Assembly (NCBI RefSeq): GCF_021605415.1
Contig: NZ_WKEQ01000024.1
Coordinates: forward strand, 25,274-89,273
Direction of reading: 5' to 3'
DNA length: 64,000 nt
DNA from: Pseudomonas syringae
Lineage (GTDB): Bacteria; Pseudomonadota; Gammaproteobacteria; Pseudomonadales; Pseudomonadaceae
The notes under the pieces are model-generated. The model was not told the DNA's origin and did not search any database. It was given only the letters and a program-made list of their open reading frames with translations. Position numbers and translations under genes: made by a program. Each line of letters opens with the position of its first letter. Position 1 is the first letter of the stretch. This document shows, one piece after another, positions 53,719 through 63,235 of the stretch.

Positions 53719-54609
53719 CTAAACCCCGGCCGCTTTCAACCGCGCGGCATGCTCGACAAATAACCGCACCGGATCTGCGCCCTTGCCGACCAGCCCCAGC
53801 GACTGATTGACGATATCGAAGTGATCCAGCGGGTAGTCATCGCCGATTACCGTGCCCAAATGCGAACTGTAGCGCCCGACCATGCCATCGCAGTGCCCCG
53901 GCTCACGCACAAACGTGCGGGCGAACAACCGACAGCTTCGATTGGTGCCGTCGAACAGGTTGCCGCCACGATCAGTCTTGCCGGGTTGCAAGGTGCCTGA
54001 CCAAGAGTAATAGCGCACGCCGTTGACCTCTTCCGCCCCGTGCCCGCCCCAGGTTTCAGGCAAGCCCTGTGGATAACGCTGATTGAACAGCGCCACGCCT
54101 TCAGTCGTCAGGGATTGATGGGAAGCATGGATATCCACCGGCAGTTTCGGCCCACGATAGCCCGTCTCCAACAACGCCATCAGCCAGCCAATCAGCCGCA
54201 GCACCACGATCAGCACACGACCCTTGGCGGTGTTGTGCGAGTAATTCTTCTCCAGATGATCCGCCAGCTCCGATCCATGATTGGGCCCGGCCACCGACGT
54301 CACCGAGGCCACCAGATCCGGCCGTTTGGCTGCCGCATACCGGGCCGTCAGCGAGCCCTGGCTGTGGCCGATCAGATTGACCTTCTGCGCGCCGGTTTCA
54401 CGCAGGATTTCATCGATATGCGCCAGCAACTGCTCGCCACGCACCTCGCTGGAGTTAAGCGGCGACACCTGCACGGCAATCACCGTCGCACCACCACGGC
54501 GCAACGCGCCGATGATCCCGTACCAATACGGATACAGCACCAGACGGATAAACCCGAGCATGCCCGGCACCAACACCAGCGGATAACGCGTAGCCGAACC
54601 TTGCGACAT
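53719..54609 (-). CDS. Triacylglycerol lipase-like alpha/beta hydrolase
   Basis: Ester hydrolase of the Pseudomonas lipase family I. The 296-residue protein starts with the oxyanion-hole strand YPLVLVPGMLGF, has the nucleophile Ser83 in GHSQGS, an Asp in CDGMVGRYSSHLGTVIGDDY, and the catalytic His in LDHFDIVNQ. Two Cys near the C-terminal third could form the family's disulfide. There is no signal peptide, unlike secreted relatives, so it may stay inside the cell. GGAAG supports the ATG at 54609; the longer frame was rejected. Confidence 0.9.
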   Translation of the reverse strand: MSQGSATRYPLVLVPGMLGFIRLVLYPYWYGIIGALRRGGATVIAVQVSPLNSSEVRGEQLLAHIDEILRETGAQKVNLIGHSQGSLTARYAAAKRPDLVASVTSVAGPNHGSELADHLEKNYSHNTAKGRVLIVVLRLIGWLMALLETGYRGPKLPVDIHASHQSLTTEGVALFNQRYPQGLPETWGGHGAEEVNGVRYYSWSGTLQPGKTDRGGNLFDGTNRSCRLFARTFVREPGHCDGMVGRYSSHLGTVIGDDYPLDHFDIVNQSLGLVGKGADPVRLFVEHAARLKAAGV

Positions 54610-54766
54610 GGGCGGACTTCCTTGTATTCGGGGAATGGGCAGAACACGTGCAATACGCCCGCCAACCAACTGTATAAAACTTTTTGCCTCCCCCGGGACT
54701 CACAACCCAGTAGCGATCACGTCAACAGAACGTGGCGCAAACCGGATTAGCCTCCAGGAGACCCAC

Positions 54767-55297
54767 ATGAGCGACCTGCATCTATCTGATGTTCAAACCC
54801 TGCGCGATCGCGCACGTCAACACGTCGAAAACGGCGCCGTCACTGAAAGTTATAGCGCCGACCGCCAGGAAGTGCTGCGCCTGCTCAACGAATCGCTGGC
54901 CACCGAACTGGTCTGCGTGTTGCGCTACAAGCGCCATTACTTCATGGCCACCGGTGTGAAGGCGCATGTTGCCGCCAACGAATTTCTCGAGCACGCCACT
55001 CAGGAAGCCGAGCATGCCGATCGTCTCGCCGAGCGCATCGTGCAACTGGGCGGAGAACCCGAGTTCAATCCCGACCTGTTGTCGAAGTTGTCCCACGCGC
55101 AATACGTGGCCGGCAATACGCTGAAAGAAATGGTTTACGAAGACCTCGTCGCCGAGCGGATCGCCATCGACAGCTACCGCGAGATCATTCAATACATCGG
55201 TGACAAAGATCCGACTACCCGACGAATCTTTGAAGACATACTGGCTCAGGAAGAAGAACACGCCGATGACATGGCGGACATTCTGCAAGACCTGTAA
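54767..55297 (+). CDS. Ferritin-like (bacterioferritin family) protein
   Basis: Probable di-iron ferritin-like protein. The 176-residue protein has a four-helix pattern with metal-ligand motifs ESLATELVCVLRYKRHY, EHATQEAEHADRLAERI, VYEDLVAERIAIDSY and QEEEHADDMADIL. It lacks the C-terminal part of classical ferritins. GGAG eight bases ahead supports the ATG at 54767. Confidence 0.88.
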   Translation: MSDLHLSDVQTLRDRARQHVENGAVTESYSADRQEVLRLLNESLATELVCVLRYKRHYFMATGVKAHVAANEFLEHATQEAEHADRLAERIVQLGGEPEFNPDLLSKLSHAQYVAGNTLKEMVYEDLVAERIAIDSYREIIQYIGDKDPTTRRIFEDILAQEEEHADDMADILQDL

Positions 55298-55311
55298 CAC
55301 CGCCCGAAAAG

Positions 55312-55377
55312 CTTCGCGAGCAGGCTCGCTCCCACAGGATTTCGCTGAACCTGTGGGAGCGAGCCTGCTCGCGAAAG
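55312..55377. repeat. Near-perfect REP inverted pair
   Basis: Two arms of 27 and 28 bases (55312-55338 and 55350-55377; core GCGAGCAGGCTCGCTCCCAC) are reverse complements apart from one extra base. It lies between convergent ferritin-like and asmA genes. Confidence 0.92.
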
Positions 55378-55399
55378 CGCCCTTGAGGACGCCATAAAT

Positions 55400-57475
55400 C
55401 TATTTGCTCGGTTTAACGGTGACCGGCGCCTTCCCGGCCTTCATCTGCTCCAGCAACGGCGCACACTGATTCGGCTCTCCACCACTCGGCGCCACCAGCG
55501 CCAGCAACCCCGCCGCCGGCGCGGCAATCACGCCCAGCGCCACCATCCCTGCGCCACGCAACATCAACGGCACGGCTTTCACACCCGCATCCGGCTTGAT
55601 GAATTTGCCGCGTACGTACAACGGCGAACGCAGGGAAATCAGGCGCCAGCCCTTGGATTCCGGCGTTACGGTCAGATCCAGTTGCTCGGTCGCCATATTC
55701 GCCGTGCCATCAATGTAAATGATGGCGTTCTCGGTATCGAAGACGAACAGCCGTGTGGTCGCCAAACCCGACTTAATGTCGAAATCCGCCGCTGCGCAGT
55801 TGATCTTCACTTCCTTGTCGCCAAAGATTTTGCCAACCACATAGTTGCCGACGTTGAGCCCCGCCAGCTCCATTAACTCGCGGCTGATGGCGCCATCATT
55901 GATGAGCATTTTCAGTTTGCCGTCGGCACCTCCCAGCAACCTGGCCACCGAATTACCGCGTCCGGTGATGTCGGCATCGCCGTTGAGCTCACCGAAACTG
56001 GTCTTCATCGGTTCGAACGTCGGGAACAGTTCCTTGAGCTTGAAACGGCGCGCGGTCAGTTTGGCCCGACCTTCCATCGGCTCGGTGCGACCGTTGAGGC
56101 GGATCTGCGCATCAAGGTTGCCGCCGGCCACGCCAAAGCGCAGCGGTTCGAGGCTGAGTTCGCCATCGTTCAGGATCAGATGGGTATAGAGGTCAGTGAA
56201 CGGCAGCTTTTCGCTGTGAACGATGCGTTTACCGGTGAATTCGACATCGGCGTCCATGTCGCGCCAGCGCTCGGTCTTAAACTCTTCGACCGGCAGCACT
56301 TTGTCCGTCGGTTGCTTGCTCTCGCCACCGCGGGCCTTTTGTTCGGTATTGGAGTCAGCACCGATCAGCGGCGCGAGGTCGGCGAACAACAGTTGATTGG
56401 AAAGCAGCGCGCCGCTGAGTTTGGGCCGAGGCTTGCTGGCGACATAGGCCAGATCGCCGTGAATGTCGCTGCCGCCGATCTTGCCGTTGAATTTTTCATA
56501 GCGGAACTGCGCCCCGGTGGGCTCATGCAGCTTGGCGATCAAATGGCCGTCCGTGGCGTACGGCGGCGTGTCGGGCAGGGTTACGCCCGTCAGCGGATAC
56601 AGATTGCCGAGGCTGGCGCCGGCCAGTTTCAGGCGAAGGTCGAGGGCGCCGAGATTCATCGGGTCGGTCAGGGTGCCCGCCAGCTCGATGCGGGTGTCGC
56701 CGATTTTTGCCTGCGCCTGAAGCGGGAACGGCTTGCTCGCATCCTGCAACGCCAACAGACCGCCGATCTTGCCCTGGCCGGTAAGATTCTGACCGTTGTA
56801 TTGACCTTTGACCTTGAGCCCGAACGCGTAATCCTGCGGTGCGCCGCCCTTTTCCTGCGCGGTTTTCGCAGCCTTGTCGCCGACGATGTCGCTGAACGGA
56901 ATCGGTTTGCCCAACGGATCGATCAACAGGTCAAGGCGGGTTTTCAGGGTTTGATCATCGAGGGTGACGTGGCCCTTGTCGAAACCGATGGCGCCGATAT
57001 CGACAACCCAGTTCGACGGCTCCGCGTCCGGATCCTTGGGATCAAACTGGAACGTCCAGTTGGCACGACCATCCGCCAGGCGCTGCAAGTCGGCGTTCGG
57101 TTCGGTCAGGTCGATACGCGGGATGGTCACCCGTTGCGCCAGCAGTGCCAGCGGCGAGATGCGCAGCTCAACGCGTTTGAGCGTGACCATTTGCGGCTGC
57201 TTCGACCAGTCCGGGTTGCCCAGCGTCAAGTCTTCGGCCACCACATGCGGCCACGGCACCCAGGCACGCCAGCCGCCCTCTTCCAGCTCTCGGCGCCAGA
57301 CCACCGACAGATTGCCGTTGATGGCAAAGGGGCGGTGCAGCTCTTCGGAGACTTTGGCGTTTATCGGCGGTTTGGCTCGATTCCAGTCAAAAAACACGAT
57401 GAACAACACCAGGATGGCTACCAGCACAACCAGTGTGGCGAAGAACCAAGCGAAGATTTTCCGAGTGCGCGTCAT
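55400..57475 (-). CDS. asmA: AsmA family protein
   Basis: Membrane-anchored periplasmic protein of the bridge-like lipid-transfer group, linked to outer-membrane lipid traffic. The 691-residue protein has an N-terminal helix (about 8-30), the AsmA-N motif DWNRAKPPINAKVSEEL, a long beta-rich body, and the C-terminal AsmA_2 region (LNVGNYVVGKIFGDKEVKIN). AGGAG supports the ATG at 57475; the 21 upstream codons are not family sequence. Confidence 0.93.
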   Translation of the reverse strand: MTRTRKIFAWFFATLVVLVAILVLFIVFFDWNRAKPPINAKVSEELHRPFAINGNLSVVWRRELEEGGWRAWVPWPHVVAEDLTLGNPDWSKQPQMVTLKRVELRISPLALLAQRVTIPRIDLTEPNADLQRLADGRANWTFQFDPKDPDAEPSNWVVDIGAIGFDKGHVTLDDQTLKTRLDLLIDPLGKPIPFSDIVGDKAAKTAQEKGGAPQDYAFGLKVKGQYNGQNLTGQGKIGGLLALQDASKPFPLQAQAKIGDTRIELAGTLTDPMNLGALDLRLKLAGASLGNLYPLTGVTLPDTPPYATDGHLIAKLHEPTGAQFRYEKFNGKIGGSDIHGDLAYVASKPRPKLSGALLSNQLLFADLAPLIGADSNTEQKARGGESKQPTDKVLPVEEFKTERWRDMDADVEFTGKRIVHSEKLPFTDLYTHLILNDGELSLEPLRFGVAGGNLDAQIRLNGRTEPMEGRAKLTARRFKLKELFPTFEPMKTSFGELNGDADITGRGNSVARLLGGADGKLKMLINDGAISRELMELAGLNVGNYVVGKIFGDKEVKINCAAADFDIKSGLATTRLFVFDTENAIIYIDGTANMATEQLDLTVTPESKGWRLISLRSPLYVRGKFIKPDAGVKAVPLMLRGAGMVALGVIAAPAAGLLALVAPSGGEPNQCAPLLEQMKAGKAPVTVKPSK

Positions 57476-57862
57476 TGCACAAAGCTCCTGAAAGCGACTG
57501 CACGCCAGAAGCGACGCACAACTGAAACGGTAGGCCAAAGCGGCCCGGCATGAACTCTACGACTGACAAACAGTGCCCAAGGTTTAACGCAAAGCCTCGA
57601 TTGAGACATAAAAAACCCACTCATTTCTGACTGATCGGACAAGTCGGTGTTACCGGGGCCGCACTTTTACGAAGCATGAGTGGGTTGAAAATACCCACTC
57701 CGGTGCAAAACCGATCGCCTGAAAGGCCCGTTCTAGAGCCTTCCGCGAGAACAATCAATTCTGTTGATTATTACCATTGTGTTTATGAACTTTTATATCG
57801 ACTTATCGAGAGTAGCATTGCCCTCGTACCCAATTTATCGCCCTCCCAAGGAGCAACCCATC
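57476..57862. other. 387-base gap with inverted ACCCACTCA motifs
   Basis: Divergent gap between asmA and the repeat-protein gene. It holds AACCCACTCAT (57614-57624), its exact reverse complement (57676-57686) and a third ACCCACTC (57692-57699). Read on the minus strand, the second arm runs into TTTTTT, like a terminator or the 3' end of a small RNA. The 100 bases before 57863 are AT-rich and probably hold that gene's promoter. Confidence 0.5.
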
Positions 57863-58282
57863 ATGAAACGCCAATTACTACTCAGCCTTACCCTCTCCAT
57901 GCTAGCCAGCACTGCCTTTGCTTTGCCAGCTGCCGAACAGGCCACGCCACAAGTGAAAGACAGCCACTCGGTGTTCAGCCAGACCCTCGCCGAAGATGGT
58001 TTTGATCGCACCCCACAAGGTCAGACCCTGGCCGAAGGCGGTAACGATCGTCTGAAAGAGAAAGGCCTGATCACTGAAGATGGCTACGACCGTACCCAAG
58101 GTGCAGTCGCGGAAAACGGTCGCAACCGCCTCGAAGAAAAAGGTCTGGTTGAAGACGGTTACGACAGAACCCCACAAGGCCAGGCACTTGCCGAAGACGG
58201 TTTTGATCGCACTCCACAGGGCCAGGCTGTTGCCGAAGGCGGTGGTGACCGTGTGATCGAACGTAACAGTGCTGTGAGCTAA
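57863..58282 (+). CDS. Small exported tandem-repeat protein
   Basis: Function unknown. The 139-residue protein has a signal peptide (about 1-20) and then seven copies of a short unit, (A/T/V)E(D/G/N)G(F/Y/N/G/R)(D/N)R, alternating with TPQGQ-type or EKGL-type spacers; there are no cysteines. Proteins of this type are sometimes labelled phage infection protein in pseudomonads, without good evidence that I know of. AAGGAG precedes the ATG at 57863 and a strong terminator follows. Confidence 0.85.
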   Translation: MKRQLLLSLTLSMLASTAFALPAAEQATPQVKDSHSVFSQTLAEDGFDRTPQGQTLAEGGNDRLKEKGLITEDGYDRTQGAVAENGRNRLEEKGLVEDGYDRTPQGQALAEDGFDRTPQGQAVAEGGGDRVIERNSAVS

Positions 58283-58300
58283 GCCCTTGGCGGCCTGGAA

Positions 58301-58334
58301 AAAAGCCCAATCAACAGATTGGGCTTTTGATTTT
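58301..58334 (+). terminator. Terminator of the repeat-protein gene
   Basis: The stem AAAAGCCCAATC / GATTGGGCTTTT is a perfect 12 base pairs with a four-base loop, followed by a T-rich tract. Confidence 0.92.
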
Positions 58335-58451
58335 TCCGGCCCTGCAATAAAAAGCCGCACGTCCCCGCTCGATTCTCCCTGCTGACGTTCGACGCCGATA
58401 AAGCCGATTTGCTAGAGTGCGGCGCTTGTCTTGTCCAGAACACACCTTGCG

Positions 58452-59084
58452 ATGCTGCCCCGCGCCGAACAGAAACAACAGACCCGCAACGCCCTGATGG
58501 ACGCTGCCCGCCACTTGATGGAATGCGGCCGAGGATTCGGCAGCCTGAGCTTGCGCGAAGTGGCAAAAACCGCTGGCATCGTGCCCACCGGGTTCTACCG
58601 TCATTTTGCCGATATGGATGAGCTGGGCCTGGTACTGGTCAGCGAAGTCGGCCAGACCTTCCGCGAAACCATCCGCCTGGTTCGCCACAACGAATTCGTC
58701 ATGGGCGGCATCATCGATGCGTCGGTGCGGATCTTTCTCGATGTGGTCTCGGCCAACCGATCACAATTCCTGTTTCTGGCCCGTGAGCAATACGGTGGCT
58801 CGTTGCCGGTGCGCCTTGCCATTGGCCGCCTGCGCGAAAACATCAGCGCGGATCTGGCGACGGATCTGGGCTTGATGCCCAAGCTTCAGCATCTCGATGC
58901 CGCCGGCCTCAGCGTGATAGCCGACCTGATCGTCAAATCGGTGTTCGCCACCTTGCCGGACATCATCGATCCGCCAGCCGAAGCCTTGCCGGAACACCTG
59001 ACTGCGCAGGCGAAAATCACCCAGCAATTGCGCTTCATCTTTATAGGCCTGAAGCACTGGCAAGGCCTGGGCAGTACCGAATAA
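58452..59084 (+). CDS. desT: TetR family regulator, DesT-like
   Basis: In P. aeruginosa, DesT senses the ratio of saturated to unsaturated acyl-CoA and represses the desCB desaturase genes. The 210-residue protein has the TetR helix-turn-helix (LSLREVAKTAGIVPTGFYRHF) and a ligand domain with FLFLAREQYGGSLPVR. The position just upstream of ureE agrees with that gene. The desaturase genes are not beside it here. ATG at 58452. Confidence 0.85.
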   Translation: MLPRAEQKQQTRNALMDAARHLMECGRGFGSLSLREVAKTAGIVPTGFYRHFADMDELGLVLVSEVGQTFRETIRLVRHNEFVMGGIIDASVRIFLDVVSANRSQFLFLAREQYGGSLPVRLAIGRLRENISADLATDLGLMPKLQHLDAAGLSVIADLIVKSVFATLPDIIDPPAEALPEHLTAQAKITQQLRFIFIGLKHWQGLGSTE

Positions 59085-59097
59085 ACAGCAATCCCCT

Positions 59098-59184
59098 GCA
59101 TGAGCGAGTCTGCTCGCGGAAAAGCCCTGACAGCCGACATTGAATTGACTGACACACCGCTTTCGCGAGCAGGCTCGCTCCTAC
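59098..59184. repeat. REP inverted pair before ureE
   Basis: TGCATGAGCGAGTCTGCTCG opens the left arm; TTTCGCGAGCAGGCTCGCTC and onward (59161-59184) is the right arm. The rest of the 279-base gap up to ureE shows no gene and probably holds the ureEFG promoter. Confidence 0.75.
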
Positions 59185-59363
59185 ATTGGTCAGCGCCGCA
59201 GCCTCAATTTGGTGCACATAAAAATCCCGCGCACCAGAACATCTCAAAACCTCGCAACATCCTGCACCACCATCCCCGCTCTGACAGGCAATTCCTACTT
59301 CTACGTCCGATTGGCAAGCCCCTTGCTCTAGCCTGACTATCGTTCATTGCTGGAAGCTTTCCG

Positions 59364-59864
59364 ATGCTGGTGATTCATCGCAGAATCGACCCTCGACCCG
59401 ACTGGGCTGCCGAGTTGCACCTGACCTTCGAGGCACGGAGCAAAAGCCGTTTGCGCTGTTTCAGTGCCGAGGGTGAAGACGTCGGGTTGTTTTTGGAGCG
59501 CGGTCAACCGCCACTGTTTGACGGCGAATGCCTGCAAGCCGAAGACGGCCGCATCGTTCGTGTCTGCGCCCGCCCCGAACAACTCTTGCACGTCACCTGC
59601 GCCAATGCCTTTGAACTGACTCGCGCGGCCTATCACCTTGGCAACCGCCATGTGGCCCTGCAAGTCGGCGACGGCTGGCTGCGCCTGCTCGACGATTACG
59701 TGCTCAAAGCGATGCTCGAACAACTCGGCGCCAAGGCTGAAAACATCGAAGCGCCGTTCCAGCCGGAACACGGTGCCTACGGCGGCGGCCATCACCATTC
59801 GCGGCACGGCGACGAAGACTTCAACTACGCGCCGAAACTCCACCAGTTCGGCGTACGCCTGTGA
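59364..59864 (+). CDS. ureE: Urease accessory nickel chaperone UreE
   Basis: Dimeric nickel chaperone that hands nickel to UreG. The 166-residue protein has an N-terminal peptide-binding domain (TFEARSKSRLRCFSAEGEDV), a metal-binding domain with YHLGNRHVALQV, and a short His-rich tail (GGGHHHSRHGDED). Its stop overlaps the ureF start by four bases (GTGA). Confidence 0.95.
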   Translation: MLVIHRRIDPRPDWAAELHLTFEARSKSRLRCFSAEGEDVGLFLERGQPPLFDGECLQAEDGRIVRVCARPEQLLHVTCANAFELTRAAYHLGNRHVALQVGDGWLRLLDDYVLKAMLEQLGAKAENIEAPFQPEHGAYGGGHHHSRHGDEDFNYAPKLHQFGVRL

Positions 59865-60535
59865 ATCCGGCCTGGGCGCTGTTGCGCCTGGCCAGTCCGC
59901 AATTGCCGATTGGCGGCTACAGCTATTCGCAAGGCCTGGAAATGGCGGTGGATAACGGCCGGGTGAATAACGCCGACGCCGCGCGCCGCTGGATCAGCGA
60001 TCAACTATTGCTGAATCTCGCCCGGTTTGAAGCGCCGTTGTTGCTCGCCCACTGTCAGGCCGCCGCGGACGAAAACTGGGGCGAATTGCTACAGATCTGC
60101 GAAGCCCATCGCGCCAGCCGTGAAACCCGCGAATTGCATCAAGAGAGCCGGCAGATGGGCTATTCGTTGCAGCAATTGCTCAACGGCTTGCCCGAACTCG
60201 ATTCAGCGGCGCGGAATTTTCTCGCCCAGTGCAGCGAACCGCATCTGGCTCTCGGCTGGGCACTGGCCGCCCGCGCGTGGCAGATCAGTCCACAGGACGC
60301 CCTCGCCGCGTGGCTCTGGAGCTGGCTGGAAAACCAGCTCGCCGTCCTGATGAAAACCCTGCCGCTGGGCCAGCAAGCCGCCCAGCGCCTGACTAGCGAA
60401 CTGCTGCCGCGGCTGCAACAGGCGCAGCAAGACGCCACCCGAATCAATCCCGAACACATGGGCAGCGCCGCGTTCGGCCTGTCACTGGCGTGCATGGCTC
60501 ATGAGCGCCAGTACAGCCGTCTGTTCCGTTCCTAG
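59861..60535 (+). CDS. ureF: Urease accessory protein UreF
   Basis: Works with UreD and UreG in urease activation. The 224-residue helical protein begins at GTG 59861 and has the motifs LLRLASPQLPIGGYSYSQGLE and MGYSLQQLL. It is joined to ureE by a GTGA overlap and followed by ureG after 23 bases. Confidence 0.95.
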   Translation: MNPAWALLRLASPQLPIGGYSYSQGLEMAVDNGRVNNADAARRWISDQLLLNLARFEAPLLLAHCQAAADENWGELLQICEAHRASRETRELHQESRQMGYSLQQLLNGLPELDSAARNFLAQCSEPHLALGWALAARAWQISPQDALAAWLWSWLENQLAVLMKTLPLGQQAAQRLTSELLPRLQQAQQDATRINPEHMGSAAFGLSLACMAHERQYSRLFRS

Positions 60536-60558
60536 GGCCTTTTAGCTTGGAGAATCAC

Positions 60559-61173
<615 letters not shown>

Positions 61174-61200
61174 TTCACTTATCAACAAGGAAGCTTATCC

Positions 61201-61773
61201 ATGACACTCAAACGCATTCTCGGCGCCGTCGCGCTGCTGCTGACCCCGGCGCTGGCCTTCGCCCACCCGGGCCATGGCGACAGCGGCCTCGTCGCCGGCA
61301 TCAGCCACCCGATCGGTGGCCTCGATCACTTGCTGGCGATGATCGCCGTGGGTCTTTGGGCGGCGCAGCAGCAAGGCGCTGCACGTTGGGCATTGCCGTG
61401 CACGTTTGTCGGCACGATGCTGATCGGCGGGATGCTTGGCTTTGAAGGGTTGCAATTGCCAGCGCTGGAAAGCGGGATTGCCGCGTCGGTGCTGGCGCTG
61501 GGTCTGGCAGTGGCCTTGGCGGTGCGTCCGCCGTTGGTCATGGCGGTAGCGGCGACGGCGCTGTTTGCGCTGTTCCATGGTGTGGCCCATGGTCTGGAAC
61601 TGCCGGACATGTCCAGTCCTTGGGCGTATGCAGCCGGGTTCGTGGCGGCGACCGCTGCGTTGCATGCGGCGGGTTATGGCGTGGTTCGCGTGTTGCCTCG
61701 GGCAGCGGCGCCATTGGTGCGGTTGGCGGGTGCGGTGTCGGCGTTGACTGGGGCGTGGTTGCTGGCCGGCTGA
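61201..61773 (+). CDS. HupE/UreJ family nickel permease
   Basis: Probable nickel uptake protein. The 190-residue protein has a signal-like first helix and about six membrane segments, with the family metal motif HPGHGDSGLVAGISHPIGGL followed by DHLL near the N-terminus. AAGGA precedes the ATG. Being next to ureG suggests nickel supply for urease. Confidence 0.9.
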   Translation: MTLKRILGAVALLLTPALAFAHPGHGDSGLVAGISHPIGGLDHLLAMIAVGLWAAQQQGAARWALPCTFVGTMLIGGMLGFEGLQLPALESGIAASVLALGLAVALAVRPPLVMAVAATALFALFHGVAHGLELPDMSSPWAYAAGFVAATAALHAAGYGVVRVLPRAAAPLVRLAGAVSALTGAWLLAG

Positions 61774-61794
61774 TCTTCATTGCCTGAACTGGCC

Positions 61795-61863
61795 CCATCG
61801 CTGGCAAGCCCACAGGGATTTGCGTCGCACACGAAACCTGTGGAGCTGGCTTGCCAGCGATGA
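61795..61863. repeat. REP inverted pair
   Basis: CATCGCTGGCAAGC (61796 onward) and GCTTGCCAGCGATG (61849-61862) are reverse complements within one element, between the hupE/ureJ-like gene and the AGE-family gene. Confidence 0.8.
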
Positions 61864-61946
61864 CGGCCGATCAGACGCCGGGGCTTTAATGTCGGTCTCT
61901 CTGCTACCATGTCGCGCAATCGCCCCTGCCGTGACGACGTCCGCCC

Positions 61947-63080
61947 ATGCCCCATGCTTCCCGCTCTGCCTCCCTGCCTGAATTGACCGCGCTGTTCGGC
62001 GACGTGCAACAGCACTTTCTCAACGTGATTGTGCCGCTCTGGCAAGGCCCGGGCTGGAACGCCGACATGGCGCTGCCTTATGAATCACTGGACGCTGCGC
62101 ATCAGCCGCTGCCACCGCAGCGCTATCGGGCGATGGCCTGCGCGCGGCAGTTGTATCTGTTTTCCAGCCTGATTGGGGTTGTCGATAACGCCGACGTCCG
62201 TGCGGCGGCGCTGTTTCGATCCCTGCAACGGCACTTCCATGATGCCGAGCACGGCGGCTGGTTCTACAGCATCGATCCACAGGGCAAACCGCTGGATCAG
62301 CGCAAGGATCTCTACACGCACGCCTTTATCCTGTTCGCCTGCGCCCACTACTGCGCAAAATCCGGCGAACCGCTGGTGGAGTCGACCCTCAATGCAGCGT
62401 TCGAAGTCATCGCCCGACGCTTCGCCACCGGCGACGGCCTATACGAAGCCTGTCTTCAGCGCGATTGGGCCACCCTGCAAACCGGTCCGCTGCAAAACCC
62501 GCTGATGCATTTGGCCGAAGCCTTACTCGCGACGCTTTCGGTGCGCAGTGACGCAACCGTGCAACAGGCTTTGACCGACTTATGCACAGCCATGCACAAG
62601 CGCTTCATCGATCCGCAGCACGGCGTGTTGATGGAGAAACCGCTGGGCGCTGTGGATAACTGGTACGAGCCGGGGCATCAGTTCGAATGGTATTTTTTGC
62701 TTGAGTCGTCGCCGTTGCTGCGTGGCTCGAAACTGCATGCTGCGCTGGATCGCGCATTCGCGTTCACTGAGCAATACGGCGTCGAGCAAACGTGCGGCGC
62801 GGTGCGGGCGATGCTGGATGTTGGGCTTGATGGCCTGCCGAAAGATTCCACCCAGCGCATTTGGGCCCAGGCCGAATACCTGCGGGCGCTGACCTTGCGT
62901 GACGCCAGCGAAACCGTGGTACTGCACCAGTTGCAGGCGTTGCAGCAACGCTTTTTGCATGCTGGTGGCTGGTATGAGTGCCGTGACGAAAACGGTGAAG
63001 TCAGCCGCAACGACATGCCATCGACCACGCCATATCACCTGGCGACCTGCTACAGCGGTCTGGCCGAATACTTGCGTTGA
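61947..63080 (+). CDS. AGE family epimerase/isomerase
   Basis: Sugar isomerase or 2-epimerase of the N-acylglucosamine 2-epimerase superfamily. The 377-residue protein is predicted to form an alpha6/alpha6 barrel and contains the typical GGWFYSIDPQG, KDLYTHAFILFACA, and EPGHQFEWYFLL motifs (the conserved His residues are in THAF and PGHQFEW). Substrate not predictable; mannose isomerases and similar enzymes are in this family. Monocistronic, flanked by REP elements. Confidence 0.9.
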   Translation: MPHASRSASLPELTALFGDVQQHFLNVIVPLWQGPGWNADMALPYESLDAAHQPLPPQRYRAMACARQLYLFSSLIGVVDNADVRAAALFRSLQRHFHDAEHGGWFYSIDPQGKPLDQRKDLYTHAFILFACAHYCAKSGEPLVESTLNAAFEVIARRFATGDGLYEACLQRDWATLQTGPLQNPLMHLAEALLATLSVRSDATVQQALTDLCTAMHKRFIDPQHGVLMEKPLGAVDNWYEPGHQFEWYFLLESSPLLRGSKLHAALDRAFAFTEQYGVEQTCGAVRAMLDVGLDGLPKDSTQRIWAQAEYLRALTLRDASETVVLHQLQALQQRFLHAGGWYECRDENGEVSRNDMPSTTPYHLATCYSGLAEYLR

Positions 63081-63089
63081 TCGATTTGC

Positions 63090-63222
63090 CGCCATCGCTG
63101 GCAAGCCAGTTCCCACAGTTTTTTTTGTTGGCTCATGAAATCCGGATCAACCGCTCCTTCGATCAAACCGGAATTGCGATTCGCCCCAAACCCTGTGGGA
63201 GCCAGGCTTGCCAGCGATTGGC
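63090..63222. repeat. REP inverted pair
   Basis: CATCGCTGGCAAGCCAGTTC (63092 onward, with CCCACAG) faces CTGTGGGAGCCAGGCTTGCC ending AGCGATTG (about 63193-63222). It lies between convergent genes. Confidence 0.8.
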
Positions 63223-63235
63223 CGTTCCGCCGGTC

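Noticed and set aside
57863..58282. Evidence of a prophage from the label phage infection protein
   Set aside because: Only the name suggests it; no phage gene, integrase or attachment site is present.
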